A stretch of 64,000 nucleotides of DNA, from contig NZ_CP065047.1 in the NCBI RefSeq assembly GCF_015689175.1, positions 3,286,001 through 3,350,000 of the forward strand, read 5' to 3'. The notes beneath the pieces are model-generated. The model made no database searches, had not been told where the DNA came from, and saw nothing but the letters and a program-made list of their open reading frames with translations. Position numbers and translations under genes: made by a program. The DNA is from Mycobacterium kubicae (GTDB lineage Bacteria > Actinomycetota > Actinomycetes > Mycobacteriales > Mycobacteriaceae). Shown here piece after piece: positions 1-10,627 of this stretch. Each line of letters begins with the position of its first letter. The first letter of the stretch is position 1.

Positions 1-1378
1 CACCGGCCGGCGCCAGCAGCACCGTGTCACCGGGGTGGGCGAGTTGCCGGGCCGCGGCCACCGCCGCGGTCATCACGCGAGAGCCGATGGACTCACCGAG
101 AGCGGTGTCGACTTGTGTCACAGAATTAACAGGAGCCTCAGCTGTCGCATTCATCTCATCATCCTCGCCTGTAACAACGTGGACGACGGGAACTTGGCGC
201 GCGTGTCGTGATAACGCCTCGGCAAACTCGGCTCGATCCCGGCCGATCAGCACCGCGCCGGCCAGCCGCGGCGCCATGCGGGCGACTTCGGCGTCGATGG
301 ATGCGCCCTTGAGCAGGCCACCGGCCACCCAGACCACCCGGGGATACGCCAGCACCGAGGCGAGGGCGGCGTGCGGATTGGTGGCTTTGGAGTCGTCAAC
401 GTAGGTAACGCCGTCGACGACGGCGACGACTTCGGAGCGATGCCGGCCTACTTGGAAGGAGCCGACCGCGGCCGCGATCGCCTCGGCAGGCACCCCGACG
501 CAGCGGGCCAGCGCTGCTGCGGCCAGGGTGTCGAGCACTCCGACCGGGCCCGGCACCGGTATGGACGCGGCCGGCAGCAACGTCAGGTCGTCGGCGAAGG
601 CGCGGTCGACCAGCTGGCCCGCGCGCACGCCGAGCTCGCCGGCGGCAGGTTCGCCGAGCCGGAAACCCACCCGCACCGGCGCCGGCGCGGTGCCCAGCAG
701 CGCGGCCGCGCGGTCGTCGTCCAGTCCGGCCACCGCGACCCGGCCGGTCAGCGCCCGCGCTTTGGCCGCGGTGTAGGCGGCCATCGTGCCGTGCCAATCC
801 AGGTGGTCTTCGGCGATGTTGAGCACCACCCCGCCCTCGGGCCGCAATGACGGCGCCCAGAACAGCTGGAAGCTGGACAACTCCACCGCCAGCAGTTCGG
901 CGGGCTGGTCCAGCACGTCGAGCACCGGGCTGCCGATGTTGCCGCACAGCACGCTGCTGCGCCCACCGGCCACCAACATGGCATGCAGCATCGAGGTCGT
1001 CGTGGTCTTGCCGTTGGTGCCGGTGACCACCAACCAGCGCCGCGGCGGGCCGTAGCAACCGGCAACGTCCAGGCGCCAGGCCAGCTCGACGTCACCCCAG
1101 ATCGGCACGCCGGCCTCAGCGGCGGCGGCCAGCACCGGGGTGGTGGGCTGAAAGCCCGGACTGGTCACCACCAGCGCATAGTCGGCGATCTGCTGCACCG
1201 CCTGCGCCGGGCTCAGCGTCGTCACCCCGCTCTCGGCGTAGGGACTGAGCATGGCCGGGTCGTCGTCGCAGACGGTGGGGACGGCACCGAAGCGGGTCAG
1301 CGCCGCCAGGACCGCCCGGCCGGTCACCCGGCCGCCGGCGATCAGCACGGGCGCACCGGGCGCCAGCGGGTCGAGCAC
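1..1378 (-). CDS. murD: UDP-N-acetylmuramoylalanine--D-glutamate ligase MurD (3' end outside window)
   Basis: Cytoplasmic Mur ligase that adds D-glutamate to UDP-MurNAc-L-Ala using ATP, the second amino-acid step of the peptidoglycan precursor pathway. Read from a GTG start, the frame stays open for 459 codons and runs off the left edge, lacking roughly the last 20-30 residues expected for a mycobacterial MurD. An N-terminal Rossmann-like segment ([10 protein letters not shown]) is followed by the ATP-binding loop [13 protein letters not shown] near residue 120, then [11 protein letters not shown] and [10 protein letters not shown], all typical of the family. The GTG lies one base after the TGA of mraY, so translation is probably coupled. 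An in-frame read of the whole visible part shows no frameshift. Confidence 0.96.
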   Translation of the reverse strand, partial: MLDPLAPGAPVLIAGGRVTGRAVLAALTRFGAVPTVCDDDPAMLSPYAESGVTTLSPAQAVQQIADYALVVTSPGFQPTTPVLAAAAEAGVPIWGDVELAWRLDVAGCYGPPRRWLVVTGTNGKTTTTSMLHAMLVAGGRSSVLCGNIGSPVLDVLDQPAELLAVELSSFQLFWAPSLRPEGGVVLNIAEDHLDWHGTMAAYTAAKARALTGRVAVAGLDDDRAAALLGTAPAPVRVGFRLGEPAAGELGVRAGQLVDRAFADDLTLLPAASIPVPGPVGVLDTLAAAALARCVGVPAEAIAAAVGSFQVGRHRSEVVAVVDGVTYVDDSKATNPHAALASVLAYPRVVWVAGGLLKGASIDAEVARMAPRLAGAVLIGRDRAEFAEALSRHARQVPVVHVVTGEDDEMNATAEAPVNSVTQVDTALGESIGSRVMTAAVAAARQLAHPGDTVLLAPAG

Positions 1379-1379
1379 G

Positions 1380-2459
1380 TCAGGCCCCGAGGGTGGCGAG
1401 CCACTCGCCGTAGAACAAGGCCACCCCGAGCCCGCAGCTGATCGCGGTGAGCAGCCAGAAGCGGATGATGACGGTCGTTTCGGCCCAGCCACTCAACTCG
1501 AAGTGATGGTGAAACGGCGCCATCCGGAACACGCGGCGCCCGGTGGTGCGGAAGGCCAGGATCTGCAGCACCACCGAGGTGATCTCGGCGACGAACAGCG
1601 AGCCCAGCACGACGGCCAGGACTTCGGTGCGGCTGGTGACCGACAATCCCGCGATGATGCCGCCCAGCGCCAGCGACCCGGTGTCGCCCATGAAGATCTT
1701 CGCCGGTGCGGCATTCCACCACAGAAAGCCGATGCAAGCGCCGGCGGTGGCCGCGGCGATCAGCGCCAAATCCAGCGGGTCCCGCACGTTGTAGCAACCC
1801 AGACCCGGGGCGGTGACGCACGCGTTGCGGTATTGCCAGAAGGTGATCAGCACGTAGGCGGCGGTGACCATGGCCATGCAGCCCGCGGCCAGCCCGTCCA
1901 GGCCGTCGGTGAAGTTGACCGCGTTGGACCAGGCGCTGACGACCAGCACGCAGAACAGCACGAACAGCCCCGGCGCCAGGGTGACCGTGGCGATCTCCCG
2001 GACGTAGGACAGGTCCGGGCTGCCCGGGGTCAGGCCGGCGTAGTTGCGGAACTGCAATACCAGCACCGCGAACAGCACCGCCGCGGTGATCTGTCCGACC
2101 GTCTTGGCCGTCTTGTTCAGCCCCAGGTTGCGCGAGCGGCGGATCTTAATCAGGTCGTCGATGAACCCGACCCCGCCCAAGGCGGTGGCCAGGCCCAGCA
2201 CCAGCAGACCGGACGCGGAGATGCCTTCGCCGTCGAAGGCCAGTCCGGCCAGGTGCGTGCCCAGGTAACCCGCCCAGATCCCGGCCAAGATCGCCACGCC
2301 ACCCATCGACGGCGTGCCGCGCTTGCCGTGGTGGGTGGGCGGCCCGTCCTCGCGGATCTCGTGGCCGAATCCCTGCTTGGTGAACAGCCGGATCAGCGCC
2401 GGGGTCAGCAGGATCGACACGGTCACCGCGATCGCGACGGCGATCAGGATCTGTCTCAT
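1380..2459 (-). CDS. mraY: Phospho-N-acetylmuramoyl-pentapeptide transferase MraY (MurX)
   Basis: Integral membrane enzyme that transfers phospho-MurNAc-pentapeptide from UDP to decaprenyl phosphate, making lipid I at the inner face of the membrane. The 359-residue length and about ten hydrophobic segments fit the family, and the first is at the very N-terminus ([18 protein letters not shown]). The catalytic Asp-rich loop [12 protein letters not shown] is present, as are KRGTPSMGG and the C-terminal [13 protein letters not shown] histidine motif. The ATG overlaps the murF stop and the stop nearly abuts the murD start, so it is embedded in the mur operon. The mycobacterial name is murX. Confidence 0.97.
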   Translation of the reverse strand: MRQILIAVAIAVTVSILLTPALIRLFTKQGFGHEIREDGPPTHHGKRGTPSMGGVAILAGIWAGYLGTHLAGLAFDGEGISASGLLVLGLATALGGVGFIDDLIKIRRSRNLGLNKTAKTVGQITAAVLFAVLVLQFRNYAGLTPGSPDLSYVREIATVTLAPGLFVLFCVLVVSAWSNAVNFTDGLDGLAAGCMAMVTAAYVLITFWQYRNACVTAPGLGCYNVRDPLDLALIAAATAGACIGFLWWNAAPAKIFMGDTGSLALGGIIAGLSVTSRTEVLAVVLGSLFVAEITSVVLQILAFRTTGRRVFRMAPFHHHFELSGWAETTVIIRFWLLTAISCGLGVALFYGEWLATLGA

Positions 2460-3964
2460 GGCCGCGCGGCTCCCTCGTCGGCGACCAGCGCGTCGGCCAG
2501 CGCGCCCAATCCGGCGGCGTTGGACGCCTTGACCAGCACGACGTCGCCTGGGTGCAGCTCGGAGCGCAGCAGGGTCAGGGCGGCGTCGGCGTCGGGCACG
2601 GTGACGGTCTCAGCTCCCCACGAGCCTTCCATGACCGCGCCGTGGTGCATGGCGCTCATCGACCTCCCAGTTCCCACGACAACGAGTCGTGACACATCTA
2701 AGCGCACCGCGAGCCGGCCGATGCGATCGTGCTCGGTTATCGCGTCGTCGCCCAGCTCGGCCATTTCCCCCAGCACCGCCCAACTGCGCCGCTGCTCGGG
2801 GCCGTCGTGGGCGATCCAGGCCAACGCCTGCAGCCCGGCCCGCATGGAATCGGGGTTGGCGTTGTAAGCGTCGTCGATCACCGTCACCCCGTCGGCGCGG
2901 GTGGTCACCTGCATCCGGTGCCGCGATACCGGACCGGCGGTGGCCAACGCGTCGGCCACCTGTTGCATGGTGGCTCCGCATTCCAAGGCGACCGCGGCCG
3001 CGCACATGGCATTGGTGACTTGGTGATCGCCGTAGACGCCGAGCTGGATGTCGGCTGCGGCGTTGGTGGTGTGCAGCGTGAAGCGGGGGCGGGCCAGTGC
3101 GTCCAGGCTGACCGGCCCGGCCCAGACGTCGCTGGGACCGCTGCCGGTCGCCTCGCCCCGGCTGACTCTGAGCACCCGCGCCCGCGTCACCTCGGCCATC
3201 GCGGCCACCGCCGGGTCGTCGGCGTTGAGAATGACCACGCCCGAGGGCGGAACCGATTGCGGCAGTTCGGATTTCGTCTTGGCGATGGCCTCGCGGGAAC
3301 CGAACTCGCCCAGGTGCGCGGTGCCGACGTTGAGCACCACTCCGATGGCCGGCTGCGCGATGTCGGCCAGCGCGGCGATGTTGCCGGGGTGACGTGCCGA
3401 CATCTCCAGGATGAGGTAGTCGGTGTCGCGGGTGGCCCGCAGCACCGTCCAGGGATGGCCCAGCTCGTTGTTGAACGATCCTGGTGGGGCCACCACCTGG
3501 CCCAGCGGTTGGAGCACGGCGGCGACCAGGTCTTTGGTCGAGGTCTTGCCGGAGGATCCGGTGATGCCGATGATGGTCAGCCCGCCGGCCACCAGGTCAG
3601 CGGCGACCGCCTTGGCCAGTTTGGCCAGCGCGGCCAGCACCGCCGCCCCCGATCCGTCGGTGTCGTGTTCGAGCACTCCGGCCCGCCCGTCCTGGGCCGT
3701 TCGCGGCCGGACCACGATCGCCGGAACCCCGACCGGTCGGGCCGCCAGCACCGCAACGGCACCGGCCGCGACCGCCGCCGCGGCGTGGTCATGCCCATCG
3801 GAGCGGGCACCGGGCAGCGCCAGGAACAGGCCGCCCGGGCCGACGGCGCGCGAGTCGAATTCGACCGTGCCGGTGACGTGGCGCTGCGCGGCCTCTGCGG
3901 CGGAGATGTCGGCCAATTCCCCACCCACGATGTCGGCGATCTCGGCGACCGTCAGGTCGATCAC
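2456..3964 (-). CDS. murF: UDP-MurNAc-tripeptide--D-alanyl-D-alanine ligase MurF
   Basis: Cytoplasmic ATP-dependent ligase adding the D-Ala-D-Ala dipeptide to UDP-MurNAc-tripeptide, completing the soluble pentapeptide precursor. The 502-residue protein carries the Mur ATP loop [13 protein letters not shown] around residue 135, followed by [17 protein letters not shown] and [11 protein letters not shown], all MurF signatures. It starts at a GTG whose TG is shared with the murE TGA stop, and its own stop overlaps the mraY ATG, so murE-murF-mraY are translationally linked. Confidence 0.97.
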   Translation of the reverse strand: MIDLTVAEIADIVGGELADISAAEAAQRHVTGTVEFDSRAVGPGGLFLALPGARSDGHDHAAAAVAAGAVAVLAARPVGVPAIVVRPRTAQDGRAGVLEHDTDGSGAAVLAALAKLAKAVAADLVAGGLTIIGITGSSGKTSTKDLVAAVLQPLGQVVAPPGSFNNELGHPWTVLRATRDTDYLILEMSARHPGNIAALADIAQPAIGVVLNVGTAHLGEFGSREAIAKTKSELPQSVPPSGVVILNADDPAVAAMAEVTRARVLRVSRGEATGSGPSDVWAGPVSLDALARPRFTLHTTNAAADIQLGVYGDHQVTNAMCAAAVALECGATMQQVADALATAGPVSRHRMQVTTRADGVTVIDDAYNANPDSMRAGLQALAWIAHDGPEQRRSWAVLGEMAELGDDAITEHDRIGRLAVRLDVSRLVVVGTGRSMSAMHHGAVMEGSWGAETVTVPDADAALTLLRSELHPGDVVLVKASNAAGLGALADALVADEGAARP

Positions 3965-5550
3965 GCGCGTTCCTCCAGCGCCTTGGCCAGCTCGACCCGG
4001 TCGTCAAACGGCCGCACTTCCTGCGCGCTGCGCTGGCCGGTCTCGTGGCCTTTGCCGGCGATCAGCACCACGTCACCCGGTCCGGCCCAGGCGACGGCGT
4101 GCCGGATCGCCGCCGCGCGATCGGCGATCTCGACCACCTGCGCGGCACCGCCGACCTCGCGCGCCCCGGTGAGGATCTCGCGCCGGATGGCGGCCGGATC
4201 CTCGCCGCGCGGGTTGTCGTCGGTGACGACGACGAGGTCGGCCAGTTCGGCGGCGACGGCCCCCATCGGGGCGCGCTTGCCCGGGTCGCGTTCGCCGCCG
4301 GCGCCGAACACCACCGCCAGCCGGCGTCCCGGCTGCGCCAAGGCGGTCAGCACCGCCCGCAGCGCGCCCGGTTTGTGCGCGTAATCGACCAGCGCCAGAA
4401 AGTCCTGACCGCGGTCGACGTCTTCCATCCGCCCGGGGACGCGGGTCTCGCGCAGGCCCGGCGACGCCTGCTCCGCGGTGACCCCGACGGCATCCAGGAT
4501 GGCCAGCGCGACCAGGCAGTTCGCCACGTTGTAGCGGCCCGGGAGCCGGATGCCCACCCGGTGCCGGTCGCCGGCGGGGTCCACGACGGTGAATTCGTGC
4601 CCGCCGGCTCCCACCGGCGCCAGGTCCATGGCGCGCCAGTGCGCGGGCTGGTCGGTGGTGCTGACGGTGATGGCGTCACCGGCCCGGGCGGCCATGGCGC
4701 GGCCCCACTCGTCGTCGATGCACACCACCGCGGTTCGAGCGCGCAACGGCGACCGCGGATCGAAGAGCAGCGCCTTCGCCTCGAAGTAGTCGTCCATGGT
4801 CGGGTGGAAGTCGAGGTGGTCGCGCGAGAGGTTGGTGAAGCCGCCGACCGCGAATTCGGTGCCGTCCACGCGGCCCAGGGCGAGCGCGTGACTGGACACT
4901 TCCATGACCACGGTGTCCACGCCGCGCTCGGCCATGGCGGCGAGCATGGCCTGCAGCGCGGGCGCCTCGGGGGTGGTCAGGGCGCTGGGGATGTCGGCGC
5001 CGTCGATGCGGATGCCGATGGTGCCGGCCAGGCCGGCGACCCGCCCGCCCGCCCGTAGCCCGGCCTCGACCAGGTATGTCGTCGTGGTTTTGCCAGAGGT
5101 GCCGGTGATGCCGACGACCGCGAGGCGCTGCGACGGGTTCCCGTAGACGGTGGCGGCCAGGCCGCCGAGCACCCGGCGCGGCGTCGGGTGGACCAGCACC
5201 GGAACGGCGTGGCGGTGCGCCGCCATCGCGGCCACGCCGGCGGCGTCGGTGAGCACGGCGACCGCACCGCGTCGAATCGCCTCGCCGACATGCCGGGCGC
5301 CGTGGGTGGTGGAGCCGGGCAGCGCCGCGAACAGGTCTCCGGTTTGCACGTCCTGACCGCGCAGCGTGACGCCGGTGACCCGCACGTCCGGGTGATCAGG
5401 ACCGTCGGCCGGTACCGCGCCGACCTGAGCGGCCAGTGCGGCCAGCGGCACGCCCGCCCCGACGGTAGGGCGCAATCCCATGGACACCGACGCCACTTCT
5501 GCCACCACCTCCGTCCGACGCTGAGCTGCCGCCATGATCAGCCATGACAC
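3961..5550 (-). CDS. murE: UDP-MurNAc-L-Ala-D-Glu--meso-diaminopimelate ligase MurE
   Basis: Adds meso-diaminopimelate to UDP-MurNAc-L-Ala-D-Glu. The 529-residue sequence contains the ATP-binding loop [13 protein letters not shown] and [14 protein letters not shown]. It also has [12 protein letters not shown], whose DNPR tetrapeptide is the established meso-DAP recognition motif (L-Lys enzymes differ here). The assigned start is GTG; an in-frame ATG five codons later ([10 protein letters not shown]) is an alternative, and the N-terminal 30 residues are poorly conserved in the family. Only about 60 bp separate it from pbpB; in M. tuberculosis this junction holds Rv2159c to PE_PGRS38, absent here. 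Confidence 0.96.
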   Translation of the reverse strand: MSWLIMAAAQRRTEVVAEVASVSMGLRPTVGAGVPLAALAAQVGAVPADGPDHPDVRVTGVTLRGQDVQTGDLFAALPGSTTHGARHVGEAIRRGAVAVLTDAAGVAAMAAHRHAVPVLVHPTPRRVLGGLAATVYGNPSQRLAVVGITGTSGKTTTTYLVEAGLRAGGRVAGLAGTIGIRIDGADIPSALTTPEAPALQAMLAAMAERGVDTVVMEVSSHALALGRVDGTEFAVGGFTNLSRDHLDFHPTMDDYFEAKALLFDPRSPLRARTAVVCIDDEWGRAMAARAGDAITVSTTDQPAHWRAMDLAPVGAGGHEFTVVDPAGDRHRVGIRLPGRYNVANCLVALAILDAVGVTAEQASPGLRETRVPGRMEDVDRGQDFLALVDYAHKPGALRAVLTALAQPGRRLAVVFGAGGERDPGKRAPMGAVAAELADLVVVTDDNPRGEDPAAIRREILTGAREVGGAAQVVEIADRAAAIRHAVAWAGPGDVVLIAGKGHETGQRSAQEVRPFDDRVELAKALEERA

Positions 5551-5611
5551 CCTACCCAGACGGAGGAGGCTCGGGTGTTTCCCGCGCCTGGTGCCGGTTG
5601 CGCCCCAGGGC

Positions 5612-7585
5612 CTACATCGCCTGCAAAGTCAGCGGCGGCCCGGGATCGGGTGAGAGCGGCACGTTCTCACGTTGCATCAGCCAGCCCGCGATGTTGTGGA
5701 ACAGCGGGGCGGCGGAGTGGCCGGGGGTGCCGTCAGCGTTGCGCTCGGGGTTGTCCAGCATCAGCCCGATCACGTAGCGGGGATTGTCGACGGTGGCCAT
5801 GCCGGCGAAGGTGATCCAGTAGACGTCGTCGAAGTAGCAGCCGCAGCCGGGGTTGATCTGCTGAGCGGTGCCGGTTTTGCCGGCCATCTGGTAGCCGGGC
5901 ACCGAGGCGGCCGGCCCGGTGCCCTGCTGGTAGCCCATCGGGTCGTTCTGCACGACGGCGCGCAGCATTTGGCGCACGGTCTGGGCGGTCTGCGCCGACA
6001 CCACGCGCACCCCGTCGGGACGCGGTTCTTCGGTCCGGGTGCCGTCGGGGGCGACGGTGGCCTTGATGATGCGCGGCGGAATGCGCACCCCGTCATTGGC
6101 GATGGCTTGGTACATGCCGGCCATCTGCAGCAGGGTCATCGAAAGGCCCTGCCCGATGGGCAGGTTGGAGAAGGTGCTGCCCGACCACTGGTCGATCGGC
6201 GGGACCAGGCCGGAGCTTTCACCAGGCAGCCCGACGCCTGTGCGCTGACCCAATCCGAACTTGCGGACCATGTCGTAGAAGCGTTCCGGGCCGACGCGCT
6301 GGGCCAGCATCAGCGTGCCGACGTTGGACGACTTCCCGAACACGCCGGTGGTGGTGTAGGGCATCACGCCGTGGTTCCAGGCGTCGTGCACGGTGACCCC
6401 GCCCATCTGCAGCGTGCCCGGCACCTGCAGCACTTCGTCGGGGTTGGACAGGCCGTACTCGATGACCGAGGACGCGGTGATGACCTTGTTGACCGAACCC
6501 GGTTCGAACGGCGAGGACACCGGCAGGTTCCCCAGCTGCTTGTCCGACTGGCGGCCGATGTCCTGCGACGGATCGAAGGTGTTGTCGTTGGCCATCGCCA
6601 GCACTTCACCGGTCTTGGCGTCCAGCACGACGGCTGAGACGTTGTGCGCCCCGGACAGGTTCCTGGCCTGCTGCACCTGCTGCTGCACGTAGAACTGGAT
6701 GTCGTTGTCCAAAGTGAGCTGGACGGTGGAGCCGTCCACCGCCCGGTGCCGGTTGCGGTAGCTGCCGGGGATGACGACGCCGTCCGAGCCGCGGTCGTAG
6801 GTCACCGAGCCGTCGGTGCCGGCCAGCATCGCGTCCATCGAGTCCTCGAGGCCGAGCAGTCCGTGGCCGTCCCAGTCGATGCCGCCGATGATGTTGGCCG
6901 CCAGCGCGCCGCCCGGATACTGACGCAGGTCCTGCCGCTCGGAACCGACTTCGGGGTACTTGTCGGAAATGGCGTTGGCGACGGCTGGGTCGACGGAGCG
7001 GGCCAGGTAGACGAACGTCTCGTTGCTGTCGAGCTTTTTATACAGCGTCGCCGCGTCGGGCTTGTTGTTCAGCCGGGCGGCGACCTCCTTCGCGATGTCC
7101 TTGAGCCGCTGCTGCGGGTCCGGCGCCCGCGACGACTTCTTCCTGGCCTCTTCCAGCTGCTGGCGCACCCGCTTGGGCTGGAAGGTCAGGGCGCGGGCTT
7201 CGATGGTGAAGGCCAGGCGGTCGTTGTGGCGGTCGACGATGGCGCCGCGAACCGCCCGTTGGACGTCGGTGACCTTGAGCTGACCGGCCGCCTGGGCACG
7301 CAGCTCGGCGGCGTTGGACACCTGCAGGAAGAACAGCTGGACCGCGGCCACCAGGATCAGCGCGAAGATCACCGCGTTGCCGGCGCGGTGCCGGAAGACG
7401 AACGACGCGCCGCGCGAGGCCGCCACTTCCACCGCCTGGCGGGTGCGCCGCTCGCGCGCCGAGTGGCCCGAGGGGGCGGGTTCGGACTTACGTGTCCGCT
7501 TGGCCTTGCGAACGTCCTTGGCCGGTGCCGGCGCGCCGCGCCGCGATCGCGTCGGGCGGGGCTGGCGCGAGTCGCCCCGGCTCAC
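5612..7585 (-). CDS. pbpB: Penicillin-binding protein PbpB (FtsI/PBP3-type transpeptidase)
   Basis: Septal class B penicillin-binding protein that cross-links peptidoglycan with FtsW during division. A basic, disordered N-terminus of about 90 residues precedes one membrane anchor ([19 protein letters not shown]). The dimerisation module follows, then the transpeptidase domain with FEPGSVNKV (SxxK serine), SSNVGTL (SxN) and AGKTGTAQ (KTG). The 657-residue length is slightly below the M. tuberculosis orthologue. The GTG start overlaps the stop of the ftsL-like gene. Known mycobacterial partners are FtsW and Wag31; that interaction is family knowledge and cannot be seen here. Confidence 0.96.
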   Translation of the reverse strand: MSRGDSRQPRPTRSRRGAPAPAKDVRKAKRTRKSEPAPSGHSARERRTRQAVEVAASRGASFVFRHRAGNAVIFALILVAAVQLFFLQVSNAAELRAQAAGQLKVTDVQRAVRGAIVDRHNDRLAFTIEARALTFQPKRVRQQLEEARKKSSRAPDPQQRLKDIAKEVAARLNNKPDAATLYKKLDSNETFVYLARSVDPAVANAISDKYPEVGSERQDLRQYPGGALAANIIGGIDWDGHGLLGLEDSMDAMLAGTDGSVTYDRGSDGVVIPGSYRNRHRAVDGSTVQLTLDNDIQFYVQQQVQQARNLSGAHNVSAVVLDAKTGEVLAMANDNTFDPSQDIGRQSDKQLGNLPVSSPFEPGSVNKVITASSVIEYGLSNPDEVLQVPGTLQMGGVTVHDAWNHGVMPYTTTGVFGKSSNVGTLMLAQRVGPERFYDMVRKFGLGQRTGVGLPGESSGLVPPIDQWSGSTFSNLPIGQGLSMTLLQMAGMYQAIANDGVRIPPRIIKATVAPDGTRTEEPRPDGVRVVSAQTAQTVRQMLRAVVQNDPMGYQQGTGPAASVPGYQMAGKTGTAQQINPGCGCYFDDVYWITFAGMATVDNPRYVIGLMLDNPERNADGTPGHSAAPLFHNIAGWLMQRENVPLSPDPGPPLTLQAM

Positions 7586-8673
7586 CGCTGCGCTCCCGGG
7601 ACCACCGGCACGGTGACCGGCCCGAACTGCTCGCCGGTCGGCGGCACCGGCGCGGGAGCCAGCGCGGGCACCGGCGGCATGACCAGGCCCGGCGGCATGG
7701 CGCCCGCTTGCAGCGGCAGGGGCACCTCAGCCGGTCCCGGAACGGGCTGTCCCGGCACCGGCGGCACCACCTGCGGCACCGTCAGCTGGCCGGGCTGCTG
7801 TCCCGGGAGTTGACCGGGGAAGGGTTGGGCGCCGCCCAGCGTCGTGGAGCCGTCCGGGTTACGCGGTAACAGCTGCGGCCCGGCACGGCCCGGCGGGGGC
7901 GGGTCGTTGGGGCCCGGCATGACGCGGACCGGCACTTCGGGGGGTGCCACGGGCGGCTTGGGCGGTGGCGGCGGACCTTCTTCGGGCAGCTTGGTGTTCA
8001 GCGGCGGCGGGGGCACGCCGTCGGCCGGCTTGGGCGTCCCCACCACCACCCAGTTGCCGTCCGGAGCCTGCACCAGGTGGGCGGTGTCCCGGGTCGGGAT
8101 CATGCCCTGCTTGCGGGCGGCCTCCGCCAGTGCCGGCGCCGATTCGGCTTGGCGCACGTCGCGTTCCAGGGATTCCTTCTGCTGCTGCAGCATCCGGGTC
8201 CGCTCCCGGGCATCGCTGAGGTGGTAGGAGCGTTCGGCGGCGGCGGTGGACAACCACAGCGTCAGACCGAGTCCGACGCCCAGCGATCCGATCACCAGCA
8301 CGACGAACGGGACCTTGCTGATCAGGGTCCGCGGCCGCAGGTCGATGGTGGCCAGGCGAGTGGCCAGCCGTTCGCTCAGCTTGGGCCGAACGACCTTCGG
8401 AGCCTTGGCTTTCCGGGCCTTGGCGCGCGCCTTGGCCTGGCTGGTGTTCTTGGGCCGGGCCGGCCGGTCGACGGGCCGGGAGATCGGGTTGGTCTGTGGC
8501 CCCGAACTCGGTACCCGCGCTTCCCGGTTAGGCGCGGCGGTCCCGCGACCGCGGCGTGCGCCCCCCACCTCAGTCGTCGTACCGGGCCGGGGACGCCTAC
8601 CGGTCCGGGCGGCACCGTCGCGTGCGCTGCGCCGACCGCTGGTGCGGCGCGCCTCTTCGCGCTTGGTTTTCAT
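7582..8673 (-). CDS. FtsL-like septal membrane protein with proline-rich C-terminus (Rv2164c-like)
   Basis: Small bitopic membrane protein in the position of ftsL. Residues 1-115 are basic and rich in Arg, Ala and Lys. One membrane segment ([20 protein letters not shown]) follows, then a short coiled-coil-like stretch ([18 protein letters not shown]) typical of FtsL/FtsB. About 150 residues dominated by Pro, Gly and Gln complete the protein. The C-terminal proline-rich extension is far longer than in E. coli FtsL (121 residues) but expected in mycobacteria. The ATG overlaps the rsmH TGA and the stop overlaps the pbpB GTG. Septal function is inferred from context and topology. Confidence 0.88.
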   Translation of the reverse strand: MKTKREEARRTSGRRSARDGAARTGRRPRPGTTTEVGGARRGRGTAAPNREARVPSSGPQTNPISRPVDRPARPKNTSQAKARAKARKAKAPKVVRPKLSERLATRLATIDLRPRTLISKVPFVVLVIGSLGVGLGLTLWLSTAAAERSYHLSDARERTRMLQQQKESLERDVRQAESAPALAEAARKQGMIPTRDTAHLVQAPDGNWVVVGTPKPADGVPPPPLNTKLPEEGPPPPPKPPVAPPEVPVRVMPGPNDPPPPGRAGPQLLPRNPDGSTTLGGAQPFPGQLPGQQPGQLTVPQVVPPVPGQPVPGPAEVPLPLQAGAMPPGLVMPPVPALAPAPVPPTGEQFGPVTVPVVPGAQR

Positions 8674-9701
8674 GCGTCGCCCTTCCGGGATCGGGTGTCC
8701 TGACCGTCCTGCTCGATACGTTCCAAGGCCCGTAACCGGACCGGGGCGCTGCGTGGGTTGCGTTCGATTTCGGCCGCATCGGCTCGCTCCGCACCATGGG
8801 TCAGCGACCGGAATCGCGGCCCGTGGCCAGGCAGTTCGACCGGCAAATCGGCCGGTGTCCGGGACGCGACCGCCTCGGCGAAGAATCGCTTGACCATCCG
8901 GTCCTCCAGCGACTGATAGGCCATGACGACGATGCGCCCATGCAGGGCAACGGCTTTCAGGGCGGCGGGGATGGCGCTGCCCAACGCGTCCAGCTCGCCG
9001 TTGACCGCGACGCGCAACGCCTGAAAAGTCCGTTTCGCCGGGTGACCGCCGGTCCGCCGGGCCGGGGCCGGAATCGCTTCGTAGAGCAGCGCGACCAACT
9101 CGGCCGTGGTGTGCAGCGGGGTGCGGGCGCGGCGCCGCACGATGTGCTGGGCGATGCGGCGGGCGAACCGCTCCTCGCCGTAGCGGCGCAGGATGTCGGT
9201 CAGCGCGGCTTCGTCATAGGTGTTGACGATGTCGGCGGCGGTCAGCGGTTCCGACGGATCCATCCGCATGTCCAGCGGCGCGTCCTTGGCGTAGGCAAAG
9301 CCGCGTTCGGCACGGTCGAGCTGCATCGAGGAAACCCCGAGATCGAACAGCACCCCGTCCACCGATTGCACTGCGCCGTGGCCGGACTCGGCCAGCGCGT
9401 CGGGCAGGCCGTCAAACCGGTTGTGCACCAACGTGACTCGATCACCGAAGCGGGCCAGCCGTGAGCCGGCGATGTCCAGGGCAGTGGGGTCGCGATCCAG
9501 CCCGATCAGCCGCAGACCGGGCAACTCGGTCAAGAACCGCTCCGCGTGTCCCCCGGCCCCGAGTGTGGCGTCGACCAGGACCGCACCGGTGCCGTCGGAT
9601 TCGTGCCGGGTCAGCGCCGGAGTCAGCAGCTCCACGCACCGCTGGGCCAGGACCGGCACATGCCCGAAATCGGTTGCGCCGGAATCAGGTTCGTCCACCA
9701 A
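8670..9701 (-). CDS. rsmH: 16S rRNA (cytosine1402-N4)-methyltransferase RsmH (MraW)
   Basis: SAM-dependent methyltransferase acting on C1402 in the 16S rRNA P-site. The conserved body starts at [11 protein letters not shown] and includes [14 protein letters not shown] (SAM site), [27 protein letters not shown] and [15 protein letters not shown]. The start is set here at TTG 9701 (GTG 9698 next), 7 nt after a GGGGAGG Shine-Dalgarno, giving 343 residues, close to the usual 310-345. The frame continues upstream to GTG 9854, the start usually annotated in mycobacteria (about 394 residues). That extension translates across a strong RNA hairpin between mraZ and rsmH, so the shorter form is preferred. 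Confidence is high for identity, moderate for the start. Confidence 0.93.
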   Translation of the reverse strand: MVDEPDSGATDFGHVPVLAQRCVELLTPALTRHESDGTGAVLVDATLGAGGHAERFLTELPGLRLIGLDRDPTALDIAGSRLARFGDRVTLVHNRFDGLPDALAESGHGAVQSVDGVLFDLGVSSMQLDRAERGFAYAKDAPLDMRMDPSEPLTAADIVNTYDEAALTDILRRYGEERFARRIAQHIVRRRARTPLHTTAELVALLYEAIPAPARRTGGHPAKRTFQALRVAVNGELDALGSAIPAALKAVALHGRIVVMAYQSLEDRMVKRFFAEAVASRTPADLPVELPGHGPRFRSLTHGAERADAAEIERNPRSAPVRLRALERIEQDGQDTRSRKGDA

Positions 9702-9708
9702 CGCGACA

Positions 9709-9715
9709 CCTCCCC
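9709..9715 (-). promoter_or_regulatory. Shine-Dalgarno supporting the short rsmH start
   Basis: The minus strand reads GGGGAGG, then 7 nt, then TTG (followed directly by GTG) in the rsmH frame. It is the best ribosome binding site in the mraZ-rsmH junction and lies downstream of the leader hairpin, which supports initiation after the hairpin. The upstream GTG at 9854 has no comparable site, because the mraZ coding sequence ends directly before it. Confidence 0.65.
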
Positions 9716-9760
9716 GGCTCTGGCCGCAAGCTTCCCAGGTCGCCGTCAGCTGAGGTGTCC

Positions 9761-9844
9761 GTGCACCCTGGTCTCTGCCCGAAGGCGCGAACCTGGCGTT
9801 GGGGAAGTACGCCAGGGTCGGTTCGGGCAGAGACCACGATGCAC
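9761..9844 (-). promoter_or_regulatory. mraW RNA motif-like structured leader of rsmH
   Basis: The mRNA between the mraZ stop and the proposed rsmH start folds into one long hairpin. The outer arms are GUGCA/UGCAC. A perfect 15-bp stem follows (UGGUCUCUGCCCGAA with its complement, positions 9769-9783 and 9822-9836). An inner perfect 8-bp stem CCUGGCGU/ACGCCAGG closes a CUUCCCCA-containing loop. The published mraW RNA motif (a candidate cis-regulatory RNA in actinomycetes) sits in the same place, upstream of mraW/rsmH. The identification rests on position and structure recalled from that description; a covariance-model match would confirm it. Confidence 0.7.
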
Positions 9845-9855
9845 AGGCATGCACC

Positions 9856-10287
9856 TCAGAAAATGTCGCCGAGTGCTTCATCGCTGGCCGCGGAGAAGTT
9901 CTCTTCATGGATTTGCTGGTAGTTCTGCCAGGCTTGGGCGTCCCAGATCTCGAGGTAGTCGACGGCACCGATCACCACACAGTCCTTGGACAAGCCCGCG
10001 TAACGCCGATGGTCAGCCGAAAGAGTGATTCGGCCCTGGCTGTCGGGGTGCTGCTCGTCGGTGCCGGCAGCGAGATTGCGCAGGAAGGCCCGGGCTTCGG
10101 GATTGCTGCGCGGCGCTTTGCTCGCCCGGCGCGCCAGTTGCTCGAACTCCGCGCGCGGGTAGACGGCGAGGCTGTGATCTTGGCTCTTGGTGACCATCAA
10201 CCCTCCCGCCAGTGCGTCGCGAAACTTGGCCGGCAGCGTCAGCCGCCCCTTGTCGTCGAGCTTGGGCGTGTAGGTGCCCAAAAACAT
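9856..10287 (-). CDS. mraZ: Transcriptional regulator MraZ
   Basis: First gene of the division and cell wall cluster; a SpoVT/AbrB-like DNA-binding protein that in other bacteria forms a ring and represses its own dcw promoter. The 143 residues begin [21 protein letters not shown], the first of two AbrB-like repeats; the second is the [18 protein letters not shown] segment. The ATG is chosen because GGAGG lies exactly 7 nt upstream and the family starts MFLG; an upstream in-frame ATG would only add ten unrelated residues. The stop precedes the structured rsmH leader. Autoregulation is inferred from the repeats in its own promoter. Confidence 0.96.
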   Translation of the reverse strand: MFLGTYTPKLDDKGRLTLPAKFRDALAGGLMVTKSQDHSLAVYPRAEFEQLARRASKAPRSNPEARAFLRNLAAGTDEQHPDSQGRITLSADHRRYAGLSKDCVVIGAVDYLEIWDAQAWQNYQQIHEENFSAASDEALGDIF

Positions 10288-10332
10288 TGGGGCACCTCCA
10301 ACCTCGAGCGTTTCCACTCACCCAAACACTTC

Positions 10333-10367
10333 GGCCACCATACCCCACACTCCCCCACTTCACCCCA
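10333..10367 (-). promoter_or_regulatory. MraZ-box operator in the mraZ promoter
   Basis: On the minus strand three copies of TGGGG occur at an exact 10-bp period (10363-10367, 10353-10357, 10343-10347), with a degenerate fourth in register (TGGCC, 10333-10337). TGGGN repeats separated by 5 nt are the established MraZ-binding site in E. coli. A -10-like hexamer TATGGT (10342-10337) overlaps the last copies about 50 nt before the mraZ ATG, so bound MraZ could block RNA polymerase. The repeats are seen directly; repression is inferred. Confidence 0.75.
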
Positions 10368-10627
10368 TAATCGGCCCCTGCGCGCGTCTCGGTGTGGCGT
10401 TTCGCCACTTCGCCGTTATCAACCCGGAGGCGGGTGTCGACGTCGACTTCCGGGCGAGGGCGGCTGCCCGCGGCAAAAGAGCACGTCAGACGTGCCGCCG
10501 TGGCGCACGAGGACCGGTGTGGGGCGCAGTGGGGCGCATTTTCAACGAAACGGACACGAGTGGGCCTCAAGTGGGGAACGGCGCGCGAGTACGACCCGCC
10601 CCGGACCGAGCAGGCAGCTATAAAAAC

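Noticed and set aside
1251..2867. Open frame of over 500 codons on the plus strand opposite mraY/murF
   Set aside because: It is antisense to well-recognised mur genes, with Gly/Gln/His/Arg-rich composition typical of shadow frames in GC-rich DNA and no recognisable domain.
9855..9968. Longer rsmH start inside mraZ
   Set aside because: The added 38 residues are antiparallel-frame translation of mraZ codons and are not conserved.
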